DNA of 64,000 nt from Diphasiastrum complanatum (Eukaryota; Streptophyta; Lycopodiopsida; Lycopodiales; Lycopodiaceae). Of this stretch, positions 32,049 through 41,128 are shown piece by piece. Positions within the stretch are counted from its first letter, which is position 1. Every line of letters starts with the position of its first letter. The notes beneath the pieces are model-generated. The model did not search any database, was not told where the DNA came from, and was given only the letters and a program-made list of their open reading frames with translations. Both the position numbers and the translations under genes were made by a program. The stretch is from the NCBI GenBank assembly GCA_029204225.1, contig MU832008.1, positions 1 to 64,000 of the forward strand, written 5' to 3'.

Positions 32049-32396
32049 ATGATGCTATGCAAGTAGATATTGGTTCTCATGGTTTTCATACTAGAAAAGC
32101 AAGTAATGGATCTGAAAAACAAAGTTCATTCAATGACTTTGATGTTCAAGAGGAAGATCAAGAGGTTGGTCTCAAAGAGCTTCAACAACACAAAGCTAGT
32201 CAAGAGCATCAAAGGAAGGTTTTTTGGAAAAGTTGTTATGGATCTGTTTTTGCAGCTTATTGAAGACTCAAGTAAGGTAAAAGGAGTAGCAAGGAAATGC
32301 TGTTCAAGTTTACTTTACTTGTTCTATCTCATGTTTGAGTTATTTCATGTGAATGTGTGCAAATTGTCAAGATATGGATAGACTAGCTACATTGTC
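32049..32396 (+). other. Segment shared by Cop-2 and Cop-3
   Basis: At 32,049-32,250 the DNA matches Cop-3 at 40,045-40,255: GCTATGCAAGT, AAGTAATGGATCTG and TTCAATGACTTTGATG in order, ending GTTATGGATCT. It is the only non-gag internal sequence common to both. The rest to 32,396 has no gene I can name. Confidence 0.55.
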
Positions 32397-33089
32397 TTGC
32401 AATATCTTATTGTTGAAGTTGTACTAGCATTCTTGGCTGGTTTTGCTGATGGAAATGAAGCTATTGGAGGTTCATTATGTCACTCATCCATGATCAAGTT
32501 CTCAAGTGTTGAGCTACTTGATGCCAATGTTTGGAGATTGTCAATTTTTGGTGAATTCATGGTCATTTTCTTGTGTCAAGTAGATCTTGAAGATGGACTA
32601 GTGAAAATTACTTGGTTTATGGAGTCATGTGGTGCTAGATTTGCATCATTTATGTACTCACCTACTCATGGATTTCCAAGGTTTGATGGTTTCTTGTGGC
32701 AAGATGGAGATGGAGGCTCATTCATGGAGTTTTATGGTGAAGACATATCAAGAAAGGACAAAGTTGGAGGAGACAAACAAGCAAATGGTCATCACTCACA
32801 TTTATTGTTTGGTTGCTATAATTTTCCAGAGAGTTCAAAGTTTCAAACATGGAGGAATCATTTCATTCACATTCTATTTGGTTCTTCATGTTCTAGTTAT
32901 ATCTTGATGTGTAAAATTGATGTAAGAAATAGTGAAGCATCCAATTTGAACACTATTCTCTATATCAATTATGAAAGATACTTTAGAACCTTAGAAAGAA
33001 GATCTATACTTAGTATGGAGATCATTCTAAAGTTGGATCAAAGTTCTATTGTCAAAACTATGCCAAAACTAGTTGAAGAGGGAGTGTGA
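32397..33089 (+). CDS. Cop-2 3' reading frame, 230 codons, unidentified
   Basis: An open frame from 32,397 ends inside the polypurine/LTR start (TGA at 33,087-33,089). It reads MQYLIVEVVLAFLAGFADGN with a hydrophobic N-terminal segment, then VDLEDGLVKITWFMESCGAR, GDGGSFMEFYGEDISRKDKV and a Cys/Ser/Ile-rich stretch (FGSSCSSYILMCKI). It resembles no retroelement domain. The T-rich, low-complexity composition makes chance openness possible. It would be the second coding unit of a non-autonomous element if real. Confidence 0.4.
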   Translation: MQYLIVEVVLAFLAGFADGNEAIGGSLCHSSMIKFSSVELLDANVWRLSIFGEFMVIFLCQVDLEDGLVKITWFMESCGARFASFMYSPTHGFPRFDGFLWQDGDGGSFMEFYGEDISRKDKVGGDKQANGHHSHLLFGCYNFPESSKFQTWRNHFIHILFGSSCSSYILMCKIDVRNSEASNLNTILYINYERYFRTLERRSILSMEIILKLDQSSIVKTMPKLVEEGV

Positions 33090-33738
33090 GAGATTTCAAC
33101 TAGTTTAGTCTAGTTTAGTCACATTTTGGTAAATTGTCAATAAGAGGCCAAAACTCATTTTAGCCTTAGAGATAAACTTTTTGAAGTTATATTAGCTTAA
33201 AATACATTCAATAAACACTTTTGGAAAGTGTGGGAAAATTGGTAGTCAAGTTTGAGAGAGATTCAAATTTGAATTTTGGGTACATTGAATCTAGACCCAA
33301 AAATAGTAGGGTTTACATTTTGGAGGGAAAGCCAAGTGGCAAAATAGGGTTTGGAAACTCTATAGAAGGATGTAACTCGTGGAGAGACACATCTTCTCTC
33401 TTCTCTCTCTCATTTCATCATTATACATGGTTCTCTTTGGGCTCTACTACTCATTGGTGCACTATCTTGGTGTTATCTTGCAATTCTATGTGTAGAATGA
33501 TCATTTATTGTTATTTTTGGTTCCACACGTGTGAAATACAGTAGGGTACTGTAATTGTACGGAAAAAAAACATATTTTATGTTTTGGTTCATGTTTGATC
33601 AATATCTCTTAGAGTTTGCATCTCATTTTGTATGTAGATGCTGATTTTTCTACATTGGCAGGATTGTTGATTTGCTCGTTATTGTAACCAAAGATTTGGG
33701 ATTTGGATTGGATCTTGAATGATCTGAAATCCTTCACA
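33085..33738 (+). mobile_element. Cop-2 3' LTR
   Basis: 654 bp, preceded by the polypurine tract GAAGAGGGAG and followed by the target duplication CTTTA (33,739-33,743). It differs from the 5' LTR at only a few per cent of positions by eye, so the insertion is relatively young. Confidence 0.95.
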
Positions 33739-33743
33739 CTTTA

Positions 33744-34392
33744 TACTATGTATAGAGTCAAAAATCTAGCAAGAGTGGTGTATCTCAGAAATCAACTTTC
33801 TTTGTTGAAGATGCAAAAAGAGGATCAAGTGACCAATCACTTGACGAAGATCAAGGATCTTTATGAGGATCTTCTTAATATTGATGAGATAATTGAGGAT
33901 CCTCAATTTATTTCCGTTACTCTCAACTCATTACCTTCATTTTATCTTCCATTTGTTTCATCTTTGAGTATCTCTCTTAGGGGACAACAACTCTCCTTTG
34001 ATGAACTTGTTGGGCTACTTCTTCAAGAGGAGCAAACAAGGCAAACTTTTGCGGGTGATACTCAACAAGATCAAGCTTTCTTCACGAAAGGCAAGGGCAA
34101 AGGCAAGTCAAAAGAAAAGGGGAAGCCTCCTTCCAAGAATGAGCAAAAGCTCATCAAAGTTCAGAATGTGAATACTCAAAAGAAGAAAGGGAAGTGCCAC
34201 TATTGCAAAAGGTATGGGCACTTCATCAAGGATTGTAAAAAGAAGCTTGCGAAAGAGGAGAGTAAAGGAATTGATACTAGTGATTCACTTGTTACTTTGG
34301 AGCAAGAGCTTGAAGCTAGTGGTGATCTCTTCAACCAAGACTATGCTTTTGTATCTAATATTGCTTCTACTAGTACTTCTACAAGCTGCTGA
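33744..34392 (+). pseudogene. Cop-1 gag C-terminal part with zinc knuckle
   Basis: Directly after the CTTTA duplication the gag frame resumes: MYRVKNLARVVYLRNQLSLL, then EDQVTNHLTKIKDLYEDLLN, TLNSLPSFYLPFVSSLSI and a Lys-rich tail. The zinc knuckle CHYCKRYGHFIKDC is canonical CX2CX4HX4C. The frame ends at a TGA at 34,392 in a Ser/Thr tract, after which protease is in another frame. Confidence 0.88.
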
Positions 34393-34394
34393 TT

Positions 34395-36104
34395 CTCAGC
34401 CCATTGAATGGGTGATTGATAGCGGTGCTACTCGTCATATGACTTCTCGCAAAGAAATATTTACTAAATTAGTGAAAGTGCAAAATGGAAGTAAGGTACA
34501 ATGTGCGGGTGATACATCTTATTCTATTCATGGAATTGGAATTGTAGCCATCATTCTGCCTAATGGTGAAGAAAAGTAGATTAAGAATGTGCTTTATGTT
34601 CCAAGAATCAAGAAGAATTTTCTTTTGATTTCAACTATGTTGAAGCAAGGACTAGTTGTTGAGTTCAAAGAAGATAAGTGTCTTGTCAAGGATCCTAAAA
34701 GTTCACTCTTGATTATTGTTGCGGGAATAAACGTTGGCTTATTTATTATGGATACCTAAGAGGGACGAATTCCCTCTACATGTCTTGTTGCTTCTACAAC
34801 ACAATAATTGGAGTTGGCTGAATTGTGGCACACAAGGTTTGGGCATCTCAACTTTGCAAGTTTGAAGAAGCTGAAGACATTTAATATGATAGAAGACATT
34901 CCTACTGTTGAGCAGCTGGAAGGGCATGTATGTGAGGGGTGCATACTTGGAAAGTTTCAAAGAAAACCTTTTCCAATTGATGGAACTATAAGGGTTCTTG
35001 ATAAATTTGATTTGGTTCATAGTGATTTTTTGGTCCAATGAGGACCGAATCCATTTGGAAAGTGCATCTATTTTGTGACTTTTATTGATAACTTTTCCCA
35101 TTTTACATGGATCTATCCTATGAAGTCTAAATCGGAAGTTTTCAACGTTTCAAATATTTTCTAGCAATGGTGGAAAATCAGTTTGGGCATTCTTTGAAGA
35201 CCCTACACACCAATCGAGGAGGGGAATACATTTAGAATACGTTCGGTGCATTTCTTCGAGAAAAGAGAATTCTACATCAAATGACGACTCCCTATACACC
35301 TCAACAAAATGGTGTTGTCGAGTGAAAGATTTGCACACTTATGGAGATGGCCCGTTGCATGCTCAAAGCAAAGGTGTTGCCTCACAAGTTTTGGCTGAAG
35401 CAGTTATAATAGCAGCATACATAAACAATCGTTGTCCTACTAAAGCATTGAAAGTATTAACTCCTTATGAAGTTTGGTATGGAAAGAAGCCTACAATCTT
35501 GCACTTTCGCACTTTTGGTTGTACGGCTTATGCTTTTGTTCTGGATAAACTTCATACAAAGCTCAAGGATAAAGGAGTTAAATGCATTTTTGTTAGCTAT
35601 AGTAGTGAAAGCAAAGGCTATAGGTTGTTCAATTTGAGCACTAACAAGATTATTGTTAGTCGTGATATGAATTTTGATGAAAATAATTCATTAGATGTGG
35701 TCCCAACTCATATCTTGAAGGGGGACAGCCCACATAGTGTGAATGTTGAAGTTTTTTTAGATTTGGTACCATCTTCTATTGATGGAGATAAGGGACAACA
35801 ATCCACCAGTTTTGACTTGCCCAACACCTCATCAAGTTTAGAGCCTAATGTTCATCAAGAACTGCCCGTTGTTGCTCAAAATCAGCCTGCAGGAACTACT
35901 GGACAACAAGGACCAGTTTTGAAAGATCTTGGACAACTAAGTGCAGTGTCGAAGGATCTTGGACAACAAATTGTAAGAAGAGACATGGTTGTTGGACAGC
36001 CCAAAACAGTCTCAGGATGGTTGTTGTTGACTTTGTGGGAAAGCAAAGTAAGCAAAGTAAGACATGTGCCTCTACAAAATCAGTGGACTATGCTGATTTT
36101 TTAG
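34395..36104 (+). pseudogene. Cop-1 protease and integrase, frameshifted
   Basis: Protease: IEWVIDSGATRHMTSRKE with an intact DSGA. A TAG at 34,577-34,579 (EEK*IKNVLYVPRI) stands at a probable Gln. The pre-integrase zinc domain has LWHTRFGHLNFASLKK and HVCEGCILGKF. Core: LVHSDFLVQ (D), CIYFVTFIDNFSHFTWIYPM, and later PQQNGVVE, where the catalytic Glu remains but is followed by a stop. The C-terminal part (TPYEVWYGKKPTILHFRTFG and so on) reads open from 35,322. A Gln/Pro-rich spacer with GQQ repeats follows. At least three frameshifts. Confidence 0.85.
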
Positions 36105-36294
36105 ATTTTGTTCTTACATCTCATGGAGATATTGTGGAAGAATCTGATTTTTATGAGCAGGACAAGGGAGTAAAATGTTGGGACGATGTGATGCAAGATA
36201 AGTATAAGGTAGATGGTACTATTGAAAGGTACAAGGCAAGATTCGTTGCCAAAGGCTATGCTCAGCAAAAGGGAACTGATTATGAGGAGACTTT
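36105..36294 (+). pseudogene. Cop-1 RT N-terminus, interrupted by Cop-3
   Basis: The frame reads GTIERYKARFVAKGYAQQKG then TDYEETF, the start of copia RT, and is cut at ACTTT by Cop-3. The next residues (SPIA...) lie at 40,510. Much of the segment between linker and RT (the KNxTWELVxLP part) is missing. Confidence 0.88.
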
Positions 36295-36937
36295 TGTGAA
36301 AGATTCAACTAGTTTCATCACATTTTGCAATATTTTCATATTTGGCATATTGAAGCCAAAACTTGTTTTAGACTTAGAGGTTGACTTTTCAAAGTTCATT
36401 AGTCTAAATTTCATTTGAATAAACACTTTTTGAAAGTGTGGGAAAGATAGAATGCGAGTTTGAGTAGATTCAATTTGAATAAGTTGGGTACATTGAATCT
36501 AGACCCAAAATTGGTAGGGTTAGCATTTTGGTGGGAAAGCCAAGTGGCCAAATAGGGTTTGGACCTATTATAAAAGGATGTAACTCATGGAGAGAGTCAT
36601 CTTCTCTCTTCTCTATCTCATTTCATGCTTATACATGGTTCTCTTGGGTTCTACTATCCATTGGTGCACTATCTTGGTGATTGCTTGCAATTCTATGTGT
36701 AGAATGATCTATATTTGTTATTTTTAGATCCACACGTGTGAAATACAGTAGCTTGCTGGGGATAGCAACAGTACATAATCATTTCATTCAAGTTTGATCA
36801 AGTTCTATTAGTGTTTGCATCTCAAATTGTGTGTAGATGTTGATTTTTCTACATTGGTGAAATTGGTAGTGTATTTCTCTTTCTAACCAAAGATCATTCA
36901 AGTAGATTGGATCTTAAGGATCTGAAATCTTTCACAT
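36295..36937 (+). mobile_element. Cop-3 5' LTR
   Basis: 643 bp from TGTGAAAGATTCAAC to GAAATCTTTCACA, with 10-bp terminal inverted repeats. Preceded by the target duplication ACTTT (36,290-36,294). Diverged relative of the Cop-2 LTR. Confidence 0.95.
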
Positions 36938-37536
36938 GGTATCAGAGCTTGTGTTTCAGGTTATGAAGGAGGAAATCAGATCTATCAATGATTTGGTGAA
37001 GATATCAAGTCTAGAGCATGCTAGAGAGGATTCTACACCAAAATCGGATTTTTTGCTTTTGTAGATTGGATCTTTTGTAGATCAAAACACTAAATAGTTT
37101 CATTTACCTGTTCAATTCTGTTTTTTAAATACACATGCTGGATTTGGCCGATTTTTGGATCATTGATTCAGCCTAAGTGGTGGCTTATAGATTGCATATC
37201 AAATTTTCAGCATTTGCATGTAGATTTGGAATAGTCAATTTTTTGTGATTTTGTCAAAACCCTAATTTTGATTGGATCTTTAGATAGTGAGGTTGCTGGA
37301 CTTCATTTGAGTGTATTTCAATCTTAGGAAGTGGCAAAAGTCATTAGATTGAGGATAGATCATAGGTTGATCAAGATTTCATGATTCTATGTGTTGATTT
37401 GCTTGGATAAGTGCTAGAAGAGAATTTGTGAGATAGTTTCAAATCTTGGTGATTTCTTTTGAAAGCATTTGTTGTTGTTCAAAGGAGTGCTTTGTGCATT
37501 GAAACAGGTTGAAAGAGAAGATCAGGTCATTGCTAC
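36938..37536 (+). other. Cop-3 primer site and leader
   Basis: TGGTATCAGAGC at 36,938-36,949 is a perfect initiator-Met primer site. The 590-bp leader is homologous to that of Cop-2 and contains no gene. Confidence 0.9.
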
Positions 37537-38352
37537 ATGACAACCTCAATTGGAGTCATGTTGGAAGCCAATGATAGGCTTACCTCAAGTAACTATTCAT
37601 TATGGAAAGTGAGGATGGAGTCACTTCTTGAGATGAATGATGTTTTGGATATTGTTGTAGGTTTGGAGGAGAGACCAGCAACACAACAAGATCAATTGAG
37701 GTATGACAAGAGGGCCAAGAAGGCTCTGCACATGATAAAGATGAATGTTACCAATGAACTTCTCAAGGAAGTTGGTAAGTGCACATCATCTTTGGAAGCT
37801 TGGAATTCATTGAAGAAGCTTTATGAATCCAAGTCTACTTCTAGAGTGTTGACTCTAAGAAGGCAAATCTTTTCTTGTTTGCAAAAGAATGAAAAAAGTC
37901 CAAGTACTTTTGTTTTGAGAATAAAAGCATTGAATGATGAGTTAGCTTGCATAGATGAAAGCATTAAGGAAGGAGAGCTTATTCAAGTGATTCTTAATGG
38001 CTTGTTGGATACTCATGCTGACATTGTTCAAAGTATTGCTATTCAAAAGACTTTGCCAAGTTTTATGGATCTTCAAGAGATCTTGATCAATGAGGAATAT
38101 AGGCTTCAAGCAAGAGGTGGATCTACATCGACACTTCAAGAGGATGCTATGTTCACAAAGGGCAAATTCAAGGGCAAAACCAAAAGCAAGTGGTGTAAAG
38201 GGAAAGATCAAATGGATGTTTCTTCAAGTGGCAGAAAGAAGGATAGATCAAAGCTCAAGTGCTTCTATTGTGGCATCAAAGGACACTTTGCAAGTGAGTT
38301 TTACAAGAAGAAGAGAGATCTAGGAGATAAACAAGGCAATTCTTACTCATGA
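37537..38352 (+). CDS. Cop-3 gag
   Basis: 271-codon open frame, MTTSIGVMLEANDRLTSSNY followed by SLWKVRMESLLEMNDVLD and TSSLEAWNSLKKLYESKSTS. It aligns along its length with the Cop-2 gag. The zinc knuckle CFYCGIKGHFASEF has lost the fourth Cys (Phe). It stops at TGA 38,350-38,352. Protease follows in the +1 frame, so a gag-pol fusion would need a frameshift. This is probably a mutation, because related copias use one frame. Confidence 0.85.
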   Translation: MTTSIGVMLEANDRLTSSNYSLWKVRMESLLEMNDVLDIVVGLEERPATQQDQLRYDKRAKKALHMIKMNVTNELLKEVGKCTSSLEAWNSLKKLYESKSTSRVLTLRRQIFSCLQKNEKSPSTFVLRIKALNDELACIDESIKEGELIQVILNGLLDTHADIVQSIAIQKTLPSFMDLQEILINEEYRLQARGGSTSTLQEDAMFTKGKFKGKTKSKWCKGKDQMDVSSSGRKKDRSKLKCFYCGIKGHFASEFYKKKRDLGDKQGNSYS

Positions 38353-38362
38353 TGAAGATCGT

Positions 38363-40030
38363 TTGGATGTTCAAAACTCAAATGATGATGTTTTTGTGAT
38401 GTCTTCATGTATGCTTGCTAATGATGGATATCTAGATCCTTGGTGGATTGATAGTGGAGCAAGTTCACACATGACCTTTCACAAAGAGTACTTCACTTCT
38501 TTGTTGGCATATGGAGATGACAAGAGGGTGATCTACACGGCCAATGATGGTGAGTGTGCAATCAAAGGGATTGGCACAATTCTTATTTCTCTCTCTACAA
38601 ATAGGAATGTTCATTTGGAGGATGTCTTATTTATTCCATCTATTACCAAGAATTTGCTTTGTGTGAGTCAAATGCTAAGTAAGGGCCTCAAGGTGGAGTT
38701 TGATGGAGATGCTTGTTTGATCAAAAGGAAGGATGTCTTGATTGGAAAAGGTAAAAGGCAAGGGAAGTTGTTCAAAATTGATGCTTGTGTTATTGCTAAC
38801 CAAGTTGGATGTGTTGCAAGGGAGCAAATTTCTATTCAAGAGGTTTGGCACAAAAGGATGGGACACCTCAACTTCAAGTCATTGGAGGTAATGGCAAGGA
38901 AGAAGGTTGTGATTGGTATTCCAAGTTCCTTAAGTACTGACAAGCATGTTTGTGAGTCTTGTGCTTTGTCTAAGTCACATAGACTACCTTATACTAGATC
39001 TATTTCTAGATCTACAAAGCCTTTTCAACTTGTACATTCGGATGTTCATGGATTTACTACAATTAGCAATAGTAGAACTAAGATGTATGTAACATTCATT
39101 GATGATTTTAGTAGATTTTGTTGGATCTATCTACTAAAGAGCAAGGATGAAGTGTATGATGTCTGTGTCAAGTTCAAGAATGCAAGGGAGAACCAATTTT
39201 CCACAAAGATCAAGTGCTTGAGAGGTGACAGTGGTGGTGAGTACATGTCTAACAAGTTCAAGGCCTTTTGTGATGAGCATGGGATCAAGAGGGTTTATAC
39301 AGCATCAAGGACCCCACAACAAAATGGAGTGGCTAAAAGGAAGAATAGGACTTTATGTGAAAGTGCTAAAGCTATGAGGTTAAGTGCTAATCTTGACAAA
39401 CCATTTTGGGATCAAGCTTTGTTGTGTGCCAATTTCTTGTGCAATAGGTGGCCGAGTGCTATTTTGGATGGAAGGACACCTTTCGAGATGCTATTCAAGA
39501 TGAGGCCGAGTGTCAACTTTCTAAGAACCTTTGGATTCACATGCTATTTCAACATTACTCTTGATGATAGGACCAAAGAGGATCCATCTTCTAGAAGAGG
39601 TATTTTTGCTGGATATAGTGAGGTGAGTAAAGCCTACAAGGTTTACATTTCTTCTACTAACAAAGTGATTGTTGGTAGAGATGTCATTTTTTATGAGGGA
39701 AACATTCCAAAGGTGTCTTCAAGCATGATTGATGGTAGAGTGTATGGATCTAACATTCTTGATGTTGATGAGAAGGATCTTACTTTGGATGGTGGTGATG
39801 ATGGACCTTCATCAAGTCAAAAGCCAAGGAGAACATCAAGAGAAAGACAAGTACCTTCAAGGCTCACATATGATCAAAAGAGTAAGCAAGTAGTTTCTGG
39901 AAATTATGTTGCTTTCCTAACCTCTTTGGATGAGCCTACAAGTGTAGATCAAGCAAGGAAAGAAGAGGAGTGGATCCAACCAATGGATCTTGAGTATCAA
40001 TCTCTTATGAAGAGTGGAACATCTTTTGGA
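38363..40030 (+). CDS. Cop-3 protease-integrase-RT start
   Basis: A long open frame. Protease: WWIDSGASSHMTFHKEYF. Pre-integrase: VWHKRMGHLNFKSLEVMARK with HVCESCALSK. Integrase core: LVHSDVHGF (first D), YVTFIDDFSRFCWIYLLKSK, CLRGDSGGEYMSNKF (second D). The catalytic Glu is replaced: PQQNGVAKRKNRT instead of NGVAERKN, so strand transfer should fail. FGFTCYFNI and GIFAGYSEVSKAYKVY are C-terminal. The frame then reaches the first RT residues (EEWIQPMDLEYQSLMKSGT) and RT is lost. The open frame with a dead integrase fits an element moved in trans or mutated after insertion. Confidence 0.9.
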
Positions 40031-40251
40031 GGATCTTCTTGTGTACATGGAGCTATGCAAGTGGATGGATGTTATCTTGCTGTAAAATCAAGTAATGGAT
40101 CTGGAAAACAAAGTTTGTTCAATGACTTTGATGGTCAAGTTGAAGATCAAGAAATTGATCTCAAAGCGCTTCAACTAGTCAAAAGGGAAGTTGGCAATTT
40201 GGAGCTAGTCAAGAACATCAAAGGAGAGGTAATTGGCAAAGGTGTTATGGA
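40031..40251 (+). other. Cop-3 tail shared with Cop-2
   Basis: After the RT start the frame stays open through SFGGSSCVHGAMQVDG and DFDGQVEDQEIDLKAL to the LTR. The segment 40,045-40,255 matches Cop-2 at 32,049-32,250. It is not RT or RNase H. A deletion then joins it to the middle of the 3' LTR. Confidence 0.6.
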
Positions 40252-40504
40252 TCTATGTGTAGAATGATCTATATTTGCTATTTTTAGATCCACACATGTG
40301 AAATACAGTAGCTTGCTGGTTTTGTACGGACAGCAACAGTACATAATCATTTCATTCAAGTTTGATCAAGTTCTATTAGTGTTTGCATCTCAAATTGTGT
40401 GTAGATGCTGATTTTTCTACATTGGTGAAATTGGTAGTGTATTTCTCTTTCTAACCAAAGATCATTCAAGTAGATTGGATCTTAAGGATCTGAAATCTTT
40501 CACA
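40252..40504 (+). mobile_element. Cop-3 3' LTR, 5' part deleted
   Basis: Only the last 253 bp of the LTR are present, from TCTATGTGTAGAATG (corresponding to 36,692 in the 5' LTR) to CTTTCACA. The target duplication ACTTT follows at 40,505-40,509, so the outer end is intact and the loss is internal. Confidence 0.92.
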
Positions 40505-41128
40505 ACTTTTTCTCCTATTGCTGGATGACTACCATGAGGGTAGTAACCTCTTTGGCTACCAATTTTGGTTGACGTTTGCGTCAACTTGACATAAAGACAA
40601 CATTCCTCAATGTTGTTCTCAATGAGGAAGTGTACCTTTAACAACCTGCTAGTTTTTTGGTTGAAGGCCAAGAAGATAAAGTTTTTCTTCTCAAGAAGGC
40701 ACTTTATGGACTAAAGCAAGCTCCAAGGATGTGGTATCAAAAAGATACATGTCTACTTTTGTGATCGAGGGTTTACTAATAGTCCTAGCAAATATACTCT
40801 TTATGTCAAGCATACTTCAGATTATATCATCATTATTTTGCTTTATGTTGATGATATTATTATTACGGGAAGTAATGAGTAGCAGATTGATGTCGTAATA
40901 CTTTATCTTGGTATGGTTTTTGAAACCTCAAATTTAGGCCTATTGCATTTTTATCTTGGTCTTGAATTTGTACAAGAAGGGATTGGAATTTTCATCTCTC
41001 AAGAACGCTACATTGGGCAGATTTTGAAGTGATTCAAGGTGGAAGATTGCAAGCCAGTTGCTGTACCTATGGAGACAGGCCTGAAATTAAGTAGTCAAGG
41101 TGATGGTGAACCATTTGATACTACTTTT
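40505..41128 (+). pseudogene. Cop-1 RT, distal part
   Basis: The interrupted RT resumes after ACTTT: a TFSPIA-like start, then in shifting frames LRQLDIKT-type, [16 protein letters not shown] near 40,700, the catalytic LYVDDIIITGSN near 40,845, and LGLLHFYLGLEFVQEGIGIF with KPVAVPMETGLK. One stop replaces an Arg in ILK*FKVEDCKP. At about 41,128 it runs into minus-strand gypsy protease at exactly the same point as the copy at base 229. RNase H and 3' LTR are missing. Confidence 0.87.

Noticed and set aside
34739-35101. Minus-strand frame of 120 codons inside Cop-1
   Set aside because: It is opposite the clearly homologous integrase reading (LWHTRFGHLNF) and is a shadow of it.
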